NCBI RefSeq assembly: GCF_042242105.1
Contig: NC_092027.1
Location: 12,123,721 to 12,187,720, forward strand
DNA length: 64,000 bases
From: Pempheris klunzingeri
Taxonomy: Eukaryota > Chordata > Actinopteri > Acropomatiformes > Pempheridae
Direction: 5' to 3'
The notes under the pieces were generated by a model. The model ran no database searches and was not told the origin of the DNA. It saw nothing but the letters and a program-made list of their open reading frames with translations. Positions within the stretch are counted from its first letter, which is position 1, and the number at the start of each line of letters is the position of its first letter. Shown here one piece after another: positions 23,901 through 38,900 of the stretch. The translations under genes and the position numbers were made by a program.

Positions 23901-26900
23901 TCCTCTACATCAAGCCAATGTATGAATTAATATTAACTGACTACCACCTCTGGTGAAAAGTGGTAGTGTTTTCTTGTGTCCAGTCAGCACTGTCAAAACA
24001 CTCAGCAGGAACAGACTGAAGCGGGATGTACTCTCTTGTATAATTAAGTTTAGACACAAAATAACAAATTGACCTCTTACTAACAAGGAACATGATTGCA
24101 GCATTCAGCACCTGCACAGAAAAGTTGTATCCTTAAATTATTTTTACTCAAACTATAATGACATGACTGACAGTCGTTCTGTTTGTCCAAGAGATTGAGC
24201 CCTGATACACTAAACATGAGTCATTACAAATGGTTCTCTTTACTTTATTCTGTACTTATTGTATGTGCTGCACTCTAATACAGATGAGCACTTAAAAGAG
24301 AGCACATCTTTGTTGTTTTTCCTCCTACTTTTGTTCATGATGCATTCCTTCCTTTCGTACTATTATACGCTTAAACATCATCACCAGAATCACGTGAAGA
24401 GGACATGTGGTCCAGAGGACCAGAGCCTGTTTGGTCAAGTAAGGCACACTGTGTACTACTGGGAGGAGAAGTCTCTTCATTATGTGTACACAGACGAATT
24501 ACTCCACAGAGGTTTCTGTCAACTCTGAGCAGTCGGATCGTCTTTCGTGTTTGTCTTGTACTTCATGTGATGACACGCATGTGCAGTATGTGTGTTGTTG
24601 TATGCCTTTAGCTGGAAATAGAATTCCTCCACCACAGCTGATGGTCAACATGGATGAAATCTCGTGGTTGAACTGTGGGCTGCTCAGCCTAGGCCTTTGT
24701 TTTTACTGCCCTATGCTACGCTATGAATAAACGGTGTGTGTGTTTGCCTTGTGAGGTTCTTGGAAAAACATAACACCTTGCACAATGTTTTTCTTTAAGT
24801 GCACCAGACAGACAGTCCCTGAGAACCAACTGTGTGACTAAACTGCAAGAACACACCTTGTTTTAAAAAAAATGTATTAATTTATTACTTTAGGTTTATG
24901 GACTCATAGGCACAGGTGCAATCACTTGTCACTTGTGTGAGCTCTCTTTTGGAGTCGCTTGTTTTTAGTCACTCATGCTGAAAACAACAATGGCATCTAT
25001 GTTCTGTTAGTCAGCCCACCAGTTTGGTCCAGACTGAATTATGTCAACAACTACTGCACAGATTGCCATGAAATCTTATACAGACAGATGTGGTCCCCAG
25101 AGGAAAACTCCTACAGATTTTTAATGATCCCCTGACTTTTCGTTTAGCGCCAAGGCAATCAATTTGTCTTTTCTGTCACAGTTTCAGCAACTAATAACAT
25201 TCCCATAAGCCTCAGCTGTACTTTGTGCTTCTGCTAATCAGGAAATGCTAGCTTGCTAACATGCTAAACTAAAATTGTAAACATTAAACACGGCAAAGAG
25301 AAAAAGATTTTGAGCACACTGACTTTCACAAACACACCGTACCCTTTAAATTGAGAATTCACAGGAGTGCTTTCACACTTTGTAGTCCTGCGTCCCTCAC
25401 ACTTAGGCCCTGTGTGTGCTTGTTGCGTCTCAGTCTCTTCTGTAAGTGAGTTAGCCACTCTGACATACCCGTCTCTGCTTCTACACACTTGAGTCTTTTG
25501 GAGATAATCACTAGCTCATATTGAGTTGACCCACTTTCCCTCAATTACACCACAGGAGCTGCGTCAGGATACTCGTCAATAATGCCAAATAGGCTGCTTA
25601 CTTTATATTAAAACTGGCCATGAGTTTGCTTTTCTCTTGTGATGCTCTGTCACCCTCATAGTTGGTAGTAAATATTTCTTAGAGGAAAAGAGTGTGTTTG
25701 AGATGTGCACCTTCTGTGCAGGATTAACCCAGTTTGTGCTCAGTTGAAGATTAAAGTGAGATTAGTTGTAGTATCCTATTACAGGTTCTCACCTCAGGTC
25801 TCTGTAGCTCAATTTTGGGCCAAGATAATTAGTTTGCCAACGCCATGCATGAGGTAAAGCCTTGGATTTTGAAATGGAACCTAATAGATTGTGTTTCAGT
25901 TGATAGTTGAAGAGCTGCTGCTCACAGACAACCTGTTTTTTTTTGTTTTTTTTCTTGTTTCAAAATTGAATTAATTCTCACTTATCGTCTTTCCAGACGA
26001 GGCTAGACTTTAGATGTATTTGGATGTAGTATGCATATTATTTGCATGTTAACAGTGTACAGCACTGGCTTCCACGCTGCATGTGGATGAACAGGAGCTG
26101 CATGTGAGGCTTCTGTGTTGTACCAGTCACTGCAGGCCATGAGCTCTGTCTCTACAAATACTCCTCTGCTCTGACGTCAGACTGCACATTTTAAAAGATA
26201 GAGACATAATATTTCATCTACTTTATAATAGCGACCACAGATTTTTGGTAAAGATTTGTTTGCGTATGTGCGTAAATTTGATGTATGTAAGTGCAGATGT
26301 TGTACACTGAGTAACCGACAAGTGTAGATTTAGTTTTTTGGGTCAGTTGTCAGCATGCTTCTTCATAGATGAGCTCAGACATGGTCCCCTGGAGTGATAG
26401 ACTGGCACCCAGTTTGATCCCTGTATGTCTGCCTCTGCCAGTGACCTTATTGTTACATCCTGCTTTTATCCCAATCAATCTATTGATTTTTGTGACACGG
26501 TGGATTTCATTTAAAAGCACCTGTGCAGTTTATATTACAGCCCCCAAGGTTACGTTTCTGCCTATACAGGGATATTTACAGCAAGCACAAAGCCACAGAA
26601 ATGCAATTTATTGAGTGGTCTCAGCTATTTGAGTCAGGGTATTCTATTTATATCCACCACAGAAGAAATCCATTTAATCTACTTCTATTTTTTCCTGTCC
26701 AGTCAAGCTTGAGAGATGAGTTTTCTTTTCAGTCTCTGGAGCTTATGAAGATATCAGATCTTTTGCCACATATATTTTCCAGTGGCTGCTAGATGGGCCT
26801 GTGTGGTCTTAGGAATAAGCCAAACAGGGTTTTCTGTGAAGAGCCTATTTTTTTCTTCTGTCACAGAAGCTGCTGAACAAACTTGTGTTTAGAGCGACTG

Positions 26901-29900
26901 TGGGACATTTTCGGCCAAACTAAGAGGAACTTATTTTGCAGCTGGGGAATATTTGCTGTAGTGAAGTAAACTAGATGCTGTAGATTTGTTCTTTTGGGAG
27001 GATACAATAACATAAAATAACTGTCATGTGCATCATGTCTCGCTGAGGTTATTTAACCTTGAAAACCTGATTCTTCACAGTATCCCATGTGTTCAAAGGT
27101 AACCATTTTTTAGTTTTGTTTGAAGATGCTTTTTGTTTTAAACGATTTTCTCTATCTTACCTGCATCTACAGTATAAGCTTCACCCTTCTGGCTTGATGA
27201 TGACACATAATGTCAGTGATGGCTCCAGAGGGACATTTTCTCTGTCCTCAGCAATTTCCGGCTGACTTCACAGATGAATGCAAACTCGACAGTATTTGAC
27301 CAGGAGATATGAAAGAGCAGCATCGGGTTGTGTCCCGCTATGAACTACGATGGTGAAGTGCAGACTGGAGGAGGCTGAGCATCCGCTCCTGCAGTGGGAG
27401 ACCCGTAGATTTAGCTTTGGTTATGTAACTGTCTGTGTTGTGATGGCTTTGCTCCACTACTGTGACAAATAGCGAAGGCTGCTTAGCTGACTGCTTTATG
27501 AACTTTGTGATGTCTTGGGCTGCAACTGCAAAGGCAAGAGTGCGTTTCAGGCCAGTTGCTGTAGTCTGTGAGATTACAGACTTTTGCTTTCAAATGAATA
27601 CTGATGTTACTTTTACACTTGTCATATGTTTGAAAAGCAAGGCTCGAAAAGTTATTACGATAGGAATTGACAATTCATTACTGAACAACTAGAGGTACAA
27701 ACTGATCTGTGTGCCAAAAAGACTCTACAGCACATATGCCTGACTTTTTCCTTTCTCGTGTCTTTCTATGAGCGTATATGTTGCTCTGTAACACAATCCA
27801 CTCATTCTTTGCCCATCTGCGTACTGGTTGACTCACTGATGCTTTCCCCATCATGGTAGCTCCTCTTGTGCAGCTTGTCGAGCCAGCCTATACAACTGAG
27901 AAAATGTATGTGTCTATTTTTTCATGAAATAAACTGGCAGTATTTCAGAGCTTTTTGTTATTTTTGAAAGACTCAGTGGTGGATAAATGCTGTAGTTCTG
28001 TGTAAAATGTAAAAATGACATTTTACTTCTTTTATTTAACCTTCATCTAACCAGGGGTAGTCACATTGAGAATGAATCACTTTTCCAAGCAGGTTCTGGT
28101 GAAGAAAGGATAGCCAAGGGGCCGAAGGCCGCATGAGCTTTAGCCTCACCGGAGCCACACTTTGTTGCTTGTCTGAACAGTTTGGCCCGAAAATATACCC
28201 ACCAGATGTTTTTAATTATGTGACCTTCTTTATTTATTTTTTTTGGTCGTCAAAAGGCCAGTGTTTGCTAAGTGTACAGCCTGACCCATTTTTTTTTAAC
28301 TGGTTAAGTGGAAATCTTGTTGGAAAAGAGGTCCACTTCAGAAATGAGGATTTTCTCTCCATGTTCACTTTCAGTTGTACTGAAAAATTCATTAAGCTGT
28401 TCTGTACTAGTTATACTAACTCTGGCAATGATGTTTGACATTTGATATGAAATGCAGTGTTCCTTCAGGAGACAAAGGTTATTCAGGAGTAAAAAATTCT
28501 CCTTGTATTGGTCACTGATTCTCATGATGATGCCTCTGCCACTAGTCTTAATGGGAGTAGGAGGAGGTTCTCTAGTATAAAACAACTCATTGTTGGGGAA
28601 ACATAAGCCTGAAGTGCGTCTTACCAATGATGTCATGCAACAGCTCGGTATCATTTGTTTGTGCAGCAGGAGAAAAGTTGCTCCAGGGGGAGGATGGAGG
28701 AAATTCTTACAGCAGTTTTTTTTTTTTTTAGTTTTATGTGACAAACTGGTTCTTATAGTTGTGTATTTAATAAACCATAAGCAGTAATTCTGTTTCGGTC
28801 ATGCACAACACTAAAGCTGAATTTATTCTCAGTGATACCATTTTTTTTCCTTTGACACCCAGGTGACTCATCCCACTGTATTTCCTCAGAAGCATTTGAA
28901 AGTATGGGAGATTTCCTCCGTTACCTGTGGTTGGTGAAGACCACAGCAACTGGAACATATGTGTGTTTCATCCCCCGCAGCAGGCCTCCACCTATCCTGG
29001 GTGGAGCCTGGTTTCAATTAGTTGTTTGCTACCAGACATTTCTGCCCGCTCCTGAAACCCTGCAGTGGATTTTCTGGCTGTCTTTCCCAACTGTTTATCC
29101 ACATACCTGATCTCCCTCCTTCCTCCATCCTCCTTCCTCCTCCTCTGCTTTGTGTCCTTGCCTCATTCCTCTGACTCAGGCTTTGAAATGAGATTGTGAT
29201 TTATGAATAGAAAACCCAGCTGTATTTTTCCTATTTCCTGTTCTGAATGAATTCATGAAAGCTGTTGCAGCATTAGCCAACATGTCATTGGAGTTAAGGT
29301 GTCAAGTTATCCAGCCTTTACTTGTATTTTTTTTCTTATTATTTATGTCTGGACTTCACTATATATTTGGCAAATTGAACCCAAACTGTCATTATTTATG
29401 CTCTTGGGCTCCTTATGCTTGGATAACATAAACCAGATTATTGCAGAGTGGTTTAATTAACAGTGTCTTGATGTCTTGCAATGGCCTAAATTAGACATGG
29501 ATGGAGTTTACTGTCCATGGTCTAGTGTAAACCTTGGCCCATGACTGAGACCCTCTCCGCTGTCTGTCACTTCAGCGCTCCCTTGTATCTCCGCCCCCAA
29601 CAGCGCATGTTGTCCTACAGATGGATTATTAGGTTACATAATAAGACACTAAGGAATAGGGGACAGGATTATCAGCTGCATGCAGTGATGGTTGATAAAT
29701 GATAACATTAGAACACCACAAAAGTCATCTTTCCCCAAGATAGCATAGGATCAATAGTTGGATAATTCACAGCAGAGGCTATTGCTGCTGTAATTATATT
29801 GGTATTTTAAGTATTGTTGTTTTTATTTATGGGAAGACATTGAAAAGGGAACTGAGTTAAACTGACTGCTCTAATACTCACTGTACCGCTCAAAGGCGTT

Positions 29901-32900
29901 GTGTTTAAACACGACTACGTCCCAACTTCTTTTGTAACAAAGTAAAAGCAGTAGAGACCGGAAAGTATTCCTGTTAGTCAGGGAGACTTGTCATGATTGT
30001 GACACAGTGCATACAGTTGTTGATAAACACAAAAGTGGATACAGCTTAAACTTAGAATTTGAATTTAAATTGCCCCAAACTTTTGCTTTTTAGTAAAACC
30101 AACATAAGGGGTTAAGAAAATTCTGCTTCCTCAGAAGTTAAGTATTTAAAAACCCATTGAATTCTCTTGAAAAAGCATTGTTGCAAAGCACAAGAGGGCT
30201 GTCTTTATTATCTCATGAGAAGCTGATGTTTTTGAGATGGGCCATTCTTCCCATCTTGGTGAGTTTGGTCGTAACGTGAGGGAGGGGTTTTGACTCTGCA
30301 TGACATGTCATTACATAATGATTTTTTCGTCTCAGCTGCTGAAGTCAATGAGCCCAAACATGCTCAGTCAACACCCTTCCCCTCTGTGCGCTACACTCCC
30401 AGACACCACAGCCAGGTGCTGTTCACTGGCACCTCACCCAAGCATAGCCTGCCAACACCAGCTTCACCCACATCAACACTGTTTTATTTGGACACCTCCC
30501 TTTTTCAACAATGTGTCTCCATTGCTTTCTGGGTAAGAACATACAGTACAGTAATGACTCACAGGATGTAGTACTTATAGCTGATCATTTTATTACCTTA
30601 ACAAATCTATTTCAAAATAGCTTTAAGGTGTTGGTTGTTGTTGCCACATTTAGATCTGCAGTGCTGCAACCTTATTATAAAGATGGTAGAAAATTGTGCT
30701 TGCACAGCTTTCATTTGCTACGTTAACTTTAAGATGCCTAGTAGACAAGATTTCTTATTATTAAAGACCCAATTTTTTAGATTTTTTTTTTTTTAGCATA
30801 AACTTTGGTAAGCCAATTATACTGATACTGATTTAGGAAGCATGCTTTATTATGTGGGCGTGCTCTGTAAAAACTGTTCCACATTGTAATCACAGAAACT
30901 TCATTTTGTGAATTAATTAACTTAACAAAGAGCGGCCAGCTATGGAAGATATTCATATTAAAATCCACAACCTTTGTAGCCGTTGTGTACTGACACAGCT
31001 CTGTTGCTGGATCTTGTATAAAATAACTACTAAAAGAGATGCAAGCTACAGTATAGTAGTTATAGTATAGTTATATATAGTAGTAGCAGGAAAATGTGGA
31101 TATCACAGGCATTGGCTGATGCTGATAGATAGCATCTGTTCCTGACAGGAGCAGAAGACTGTTCAAAGTTTAAGTGATAAAGTGAACTCCTTGAGTCTCA
31201 CTTGAAGAGGAAGTCCTGAAGGAAATCAGGACTTGTAGTACTTTTTATTATTTCATTACTAATCAACTAAACAGTTTAGTTAACTAAGGCCCTGAGAACA
31301 GATACATGTACTAACTGACTGAGAAATGATGACTGTAAACAGTTGTTTGAAATCATATTGTATTATGTTCATGTATAGGTGTTATCCAGAATATAAATAT
31401 AATGTTTCTGTCAATGTGAGGTTTCCAAGGGTTATTTTGGGTCTACTGTCCTGTACTGTTTTGATCTCATCTTTTCTCCGAAAACACTTGTTGATCTGAC
31501 AGCACTGGTTAGATTAAGTTGTCAGAGGAGGACACGGTACAGCAGAGCCAACTAGACATGCTGCAATGAAAGAACAACGTTGTTTCGTGGTAGCCCGGTG
31601 GTTTGAGACATTAAGTTAAGTTGGAACAGGCTGCAAAACAAAACAAAAAAAAAAAGATAGGTCATACCCTGCTTATTAATGAAGGGAAGCAGTGATGAAA
31701 TGAAATCATCCCCAGATTATGGTAATAATCACGCTATTTGGAGGAACACTGTGGCCTCGTTTCACATCTGGCTGTGAGGACATGAACTGCCTTCTTGTCT
31801 GCTCAGGTGAATTGAGTTTGTTGTGGTTAGAGTTGTTTATCCAACTAAGACGAGGGTGCTACGGAATTGGGTCTCATCTGGTGCTGGTGTGCCATTAATT
31901 TATAAATTACAGCGACGGGGCAGAGAAATCATGAAATGGAGTTAGTCTGTCAGCTGAAAAGAACAGAATTTTGGCACAGGAAGTACATGAATGTCAAAAG
32001 ACAGGAAAAAAAACTGCTTTCCTACCATGATAAATTTAGAAATGTCCTTCAGGTTGGAACATATTTAGAAACTTAATTTTCAAGATGAAGAGCGGTCAAT
32101 ATTGTGTGCACTCCTGAATTATATTATATATATTATAATTCAATATCACCAAAAAAAGAAAAAACCCTGAGCAGGTATGACGGTGAATAATTGCTATAAT
32201 GATCTTCTTATTTGAGGTCTTTCATGTTTAGCTGTGAAATAAAAGATATGGTATTGTGGAAGGCAGTGGATGTAAAGCTGTTGTGTGGACACATGAATCC
32301 TGTAACTGTGATGAAAGGCTCATATAAATGTTAAACCTAAACACTGTTCTTTTTTCAGTAGAAACTCAGTGGAAAGGAACAATTTTAGCCAAAGACCAAA
32401 GCCTACAAAAATGGTTTATTATTGAGTTCAGAGTAATAATCTGGATCATCCCATTTCTTCTTTCGTCCCACAGGTCATTGATTCGCTGGGTGTCATGATC
32501 TACAAAGCTCTGGACTATGGCCTCAAAGAAAACGAGGAGCGCGAGCTCAGCCCGCCGCTGGAGCGCCTGATTGACATGATGACCAACACCGAAGAAACTG
32601 AGAGCGACCCCTGTCCTGACGAGGGTTATGAAGCCACAGAAGAGGAGGATGAGTGCGAGGAAGAAGAGGAGGAAGAGGACCCTGTCTGTGCTACCACCAC
32701 CAGTTCTGTCAGCAGTATTCGCAGCTATCAAGACATCATCGTGGTAGGTTGTTTGGGTGGAAGGCGGAATCGTGGAGGATTTCATGAGTACTTGATTTGC
32801 CCAGAGTGCTCTGCTGCAGGGGATCAGTGCACACTGCAAACTTTTTTAGTGAAGTGGGAAGTACAGTCTAAGATGCATCAAGTGTGTTCAAAACCAAAGT

Positions 32901-35900
32901 GGAGCCCTCACACTCTGTAATACTCCCAGAAAAACTTTAATCATTTACTGCAATGTTTTGATCAGTCATGGTTTGAGGGATCAGGCTGTTGAGGCTCCAT
33001 GACGGATCAAATTGCACAGCACGTTATTTAAGCATTAAATGTGCAGATTCTCTTGCTTTGAGTATTTCCTCCACTATCCTGTATGTGTTAAAAGCTGCCT
33101 TTATGTTTGCACATTTTTCTTTTTCCCCACATTTTTACATCGCGTCTGTTAACAGAGCAGCACACCCACACATCATCGTCACTCCAGCTCCAAACAAATT
33201 CCCCTGATGGGGGGCCGTCGTGATGTAAATTCCCCAAGTAGCTTCTGTATGTGAGACACTGGTAATTATAGCTGAGCTGTGTAAACGCCCTGGTATTTGG
33301 GGAATAGGCTTAGAAACTTTCACAGCCCGTTCCCTCCATATCATAAACCCGGTGTAGAACACAAATGTTGGGTCTGTTTGCTGCCAAAGCGTGTCTGGCT
33401 TGGCCCCTAATTCTCACAACAATCATTCTCTTGAGTGTAAACTGCAATACGTTGCTACGACATGGCTAGATTGGATAACGGCACATTCCTGACTGACCTT
33501 TCTACTTGCACTCTGCTGTTCTGTCAGGAAAGGATAGGCGGGGGTCGATGAGGGTTCAGCGAGACGTGAGGCTGACAAAAGATGACAGGACTTGCTATTA
33601 GGACAGGAATAGTTAGACGCTGAATGTGCTGAATGCGTTTCCTCATTGCTTTAGTGAAATGGAGTGAAATGAGGAGTGGCCACATGAGCGGTCATGCTTT
33701 TACCAAAGCTGTCAATCTGGAGTTTGGACTGTGGTCCACCCATTTACTCAAATACACAATGACTTCCCACAGAAAGGTCCATCAATATAACACCAAACCT
33801 TGATACTATGACTTTGGCACATACTGTTATAATAGCTTCAATATTACATAGTGAATCTACAGTTTTCATTCATTTTTTGCAATAGATAGAGTTTCGTGCT
33901 TGATACAGATCATTGTTTGTAGTAGAAACAATGGAAACCACAGATGCAGCACTATTTTAAGCACGGTAGACTCTCACCGCTCAGGTGTCATTTCACCTGT
34001 GTGGACGAGGAAGAAGACACTTTTTCTGCTTTCTCAGACATTCCTGAAGCGAACCAAGCCCAGCACGAGAACATGAAAACATGTCATTCAGCTGGTTTCC
34101 TCTTTTGTGTTGCTGGAGATAATTTGACAGCTCATCCATTACTCTGGCTGCCTTTATTATCAGTACAATCACATTTAAATACCATATGGGTCAGAGCTTT
34201 AAATGGTGTACAGGTGACGGCAGTCCCCAACTGGAGGATCAGGTTCATGTTGATTCCTTTAGTTCAGTTTAATTATTTTATCCACATCTTTGGTCCAGAC
34301 TGAAAAATCTCAAGAACTGTAGGATAGATTAACATTACATTTTGAACAGACAATCATGGTCCCCAGAGGAGATGTATCAAAATGTCTCTGTTCTTTCTTA
34401 AAAATGTAATAAATGATGATGATGATGAATCTTTGTTTAACTACAGTATATAAGAGGTCTATATATGTACTCTAGTACCACTATATATAACTCAGTCTTT
34501 TGGTTTTCTCCTCCACAGCTATGTTCTTCCCACCTGCCCAGCCCATCAGATGCCCCCAACCATTACAAGGCTGTGTGTCGGGCTCTCTATGCTGAGACAA
34601 GGGAACTACGCACCTTTCTCGAGAAGATCAAGAGTGCCAAGGAGGTAAGAAAATCTAGCATTTGACATCTACCACTTCTTGATAAGTCTGGTGAGGATAA
34701 GTCACAGTCTGGTGGAGACACAAACAATGCCATCTGTTCAGCCACTTGATAATACACTTACATATGAAGTGAGTCATCTGAACCTAATGAGTAACATATA
34801 CACTCACTTTTAATAATAGTCACTCATCCCAGTTTCCATTATTTGGGGGTTTTGATGACTTTGTTCATGAGTCATCCTCATTTGCACGTCTTAAACCGCT
34901 CATAATATGACAGATATTGAAAAGGATTGGGAAAGTTGTGCTTGGAGGCACACAACAGATAAGAGGATATGAGAACTTACCAAACTCGTGTCCCTGGGTT
35001 TACCACTCTGCTTTGGTATGTGGATTTACTGTGTAGAATTCAGTTGGTTGAATCAGGATCTGTTAGGCCCCTCTAACCCTGGGAAAAGAAAAAACCAGAG
35101 TGGTGCCCAGAATCTGCACAATAGCAACAAAACAGCCCATAAAGTGGTAATGGCCCGGAAGGATTGAGACTGTGAGTGTCCCTGTCTGACCCCCTTGTCG
35201 GGCCAGATGAGAACTCAACATCGCTTACGCTACTCAGCATGACCTAACTCTACATGGATGTGATCTGGCATCCTGTTTCTCATGTCGGTGTACTAGCTTA
35301 TTGGACGATTTATTTGTATATATGGAGTGTTGGTACTGAAGTAATTGAGTGTGATTAGTGAGGGATTCCCTATAGCGCTTGTGCTTCTTAGACACAGAGC
35401 GTTTTAAACCATTAACCATCTGTCAAACAAGATGTGCTTGAATTCACTCCTTTTAATGAAATTTGTTTAGTGAAAACTGTTAGCATGAAAAAAATGCCAT
35501 TGAAGAAATAAACCATGGAAGATGTTATAAGTGCTTGAGCATTATGGACACAAAATACAAACCCTGGACTCTAATCTTAAAATGACAATCGCACCATTTC
35601 TGATAAGAAATGTCCTGTTATGCTATGATAACTATAAAAGAGCTGCTACGCCTAAACTAGACCTAACCCCAACTGTGGAGAGCACCACTATAGGAAGCAC
35701 TCTCTGATCTGAAGATTGCAGTGAACGGAAAAGATTTTTTTGTTTTTTATTGTTACATAATTTATTGTAATTTCATAGCCGATATCGTTTGATCCACTAA
35801 AGTTATCACAAATGTGCACAGAAAATATTAGGCTAATCAGTATATTAGTATGTGGATTAGACAGACCTTTATTAAGTCGTAGAAATGTGCAGTGTCAGCT

Positions 35901-38900
35901 GGTGGGAAACACCCCACTGAAACACTCAGAATACACAACAAAGAAAAAGCATGTGTATTTACTAGTAAACCTTTGTATTCCCTGACTCTGATTCTTTAGA
36001 GAAATTGTAGCCGTATGATTTCCTCCACAGCTCAACACACAGCGTAGTGTTACTGTACAGTACGTACACACTCATGTGCTGCCTGTGACTTCTGCAGGAG
36101 GCATGGTTCACATAAACAGTCTTATGTAATATATATGATTATAGAATCAGGTTTAACCTCATTACAGTAATTTAAGGAGCTTGCTGGAGGGGACCGCCAG
36201 GCTATAGGGGCCGCTTTTCACCTCCTGTAGCACTGAATGTGACTGGATTATTGCTAATAAGTAACCATGCACAGTACCGCACATGCTTACAAATTAGGTT
36301 GTTACTCAATGAGTCGTTTTTTTCAGTTTCTTACTGTTTGTCCCTCTGCTCTGTATCTGTTTCTTCTTGTTGGATTCCCCTCATCTTTTCTGTCAGTGTA
36401 GAAATAAAGTGAAACAGTAACTTGTGAAAATAAAATGTTGTCATGGTTTAAAAATTGTATTTATGAATGTAGTGCATGCATTTTGATATTGGAAGAGAAA
36501 GGTCAAAAGAGCAGAAACCTGATTAGGAAGAGGGAATGTGTTTCAGCAGTAAACATGGGCGTGGATGAATAGATGCGTAGATGATAAGAGCAGCTGTCTG
36601 CACAGGCTGTCTTTCTTTGAGATTGAGATATCGTATATCATGTTAGACTCATTTTGCCTGAAACAGCTTCATAAACAAGAACTTAACTTGAGCCTCTCAG
36701 ATTTTTATTTAGTGCACGAGTAGCATAAATGTTTATTATAGATTATTCTTTTGTTGATGGAGCTACTAGAACAGAACTACTTTAATCCAATCTTGACAGT
36801 TACTTTTTCTGTCTTCACCCAGTGCATAATTAGGCCTTCAGTAAAAACAAATCAACTGAAAGGACAGTGTGACAGCAGAGTACTTGTTTACAATATTTAG
36901 TATTGCTACATGGAGCTGGCTTACAGTAAAGAATATGAAAAAAGGATGCACATATTGAATGTCAACAAGGAGAGTGCCTGCTGAAGCCTCACTGCACAAG
37001 TTAATGAATTAACAGACATTAATCACAGCTATTAGTTGACTATTGGCCTCAGTTTCCCCCCCTGGCACTCTGTCAGTATAGATGAGACGGGTATCAACAT
37101 GCTCATGTGAAACAACATCCATTGATTACTTAACCACACTGCCATGACAATATGGGCAGTTTGCCAGTTTCCTCAACTTAATTTCAGCCAGTGTTGTGAA
37201 TGCAGTGATGCACTTATTGAATGTCATGACTTTGGCAAACAGTTTTCCTTATTGCTTTTTTCCCCTATCCCTTTATTCTTGTCCCTTTTCTTGGCTAGAA
37301 CCTTCGGAGAATGGAAGGTGACACTCGGGAACCCGTTAAAGACCTCGATGAGCTGCAAAATGCAGACTGGGTAAGAAGAACATTTACTCATTGCACCTTG
37401 GACCAGTAGATTTATCTCTGTGACCATATGTTGCTAATTACATTTTTTTTTTTAAATAACTGCAGCATTTATCACATTATATCTTTTTATGTCCCCACCA
37501 GGCACGATTCTGGGTGCAGGTGATGCGCGATCTGCGGGATGGTGTTAAACTGAAGAAGGTTCAGGAGCGTCAGTACAACCCACTGCCCATTGAATACCAA
37601 CTCACACCGTACGAGATGCTGATGGACGACATCCGCTCCAAACGTTACAAGCTACGAAAAGTCATGGTAAGGATTTTACTAACCTTCACAGACCCTTTAT
37701 TATAATAGATTCCTCTGTGTTTGGAGTGAACCCTGACCAAAATATTTCAATGAGATTATTGTTTTGCTTTGCTGGTAACACTTGTTTCATATAAGGTTGA
37801 TAATGTAATTTCAGGTGAATGGAGACATCCCACCAAGGTTAAAGAAGAGTGCACATGAGATCATTCTTGAATTCATCAGGTCACGACCACCTCTCAACCC
37901 TGTGAGTAGTGCACAGCTCAGTGGCGGTAATCTCTCTGAGGATACGTTCTGTCATTGTTGCACAATCAAGCCCTCAATTTTACAGTTCGTATGGAAGTGA
38001 TGTTATAATGTTAGTCTACAGGGCATTCAGTATACTGTACTAATATCTTTGACAACATTTAGAGAATGACTGATGTGATAACTGTCATCCACATTCAACA
38101 CAGTCGTGAAAAGTCAATTAGCACTTAGTTAGTGCAGTCAACACTGTGTTGTCAGTTGTTAGACTAGTACACTGTAGATGCCAGATGACAGGGTGTGAAT
38201 GATGGGGAACGTAATGTCACACGCATGCCCGCCATCACATTTTGTTACTCCTAGCATAAACTAAAACTTTGGCTAGCAGAAGGGTGAGATGACTTAATGC
38301 GATTATAAAGCATGCATTCTATCTTTGGAGGTGTGAGGGGGAATATCTCACTTTGGTCTCCATGGTGATGGCAGTTCAGCGCTCACTCGTGTGGTTGTCA
38401 TGACAGGTCTCAGCCCGTAAATTGAAACCTCACCCGCCGCGTCCCCGGAGCCTCCACGAGCGCCTGCTGGAGGACATCAAAGCGGAGAGGAAGCTCAGGC
38501 CAGTCTCACCGGACATGATCCGCAGAAGTCGCCTCGGTAAGACACACTGATGTTTATATGCTGACACACAGCATATATATATATATATGCTACACAAAAG
38601 GCCAGAAATATGTGGTTTTGTGTAACGCTCTCCTGGGCAAAACTTACACAATTAATGCAATATTTTGCTTAAATAATCACACTAGACCTTTTTTTTGTCT
38701 GAAAAATTCTGTTTCTGAGAGTGAGAGTCTGGTGGTTAACTTCCTGCATGGCTGCTCTGAATCAGCCTAACCCCGCCTCTCAAAAACCATTAACCGTGAC
38801 TTAATCATGCTTAGCCATCAACATCCATCATGATTACTCTAACAGCCCTCTGTCCCACATTGATCTGTTCACTTAATCAGAAGTGTCATAGTGTTTAAAC

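Larger units (their letters stand above)
23604..32473 (+). other. spire1: spire1 intron 2
   Basis: 8.9 kb without recognisable coding sequence. Contains repeat fragments at about 25010-25290 and 28030-28110. Several frames of 60-146 codons (for example 28133-28744 on both strands and 30290-30571) show no domain, no conserved motif and no phase-compatible splice pair. Confidence 0.7.

Noticed and set aside
28304-28744. 146-codon minus-strand frame in spire1 intron 2
   Set aside because: Lys-rich from a poly-T run, no domain, no splice support.
30290-30571. Pro/Ser/Thr-rich frame preceded by a 'tcgtctcag' acceptor, considered as an alternative exon
   Set aside because: No donor gives the phase required between spire1 exons 2 and 3, and there is no similarity to Spire.
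31585-31630. Possible tRNA-like sequence 'gtggtagcccggtggtttga'
   Set aside because: No matching acceptor stem or B box nearby; likely chance or a very decayed SINE.
33944-34303. 119-codon frame in spire1 intron 3
   Set aside because: No phase-compatible splice pair and no family resemblance; it ends inside a repeat fragment.
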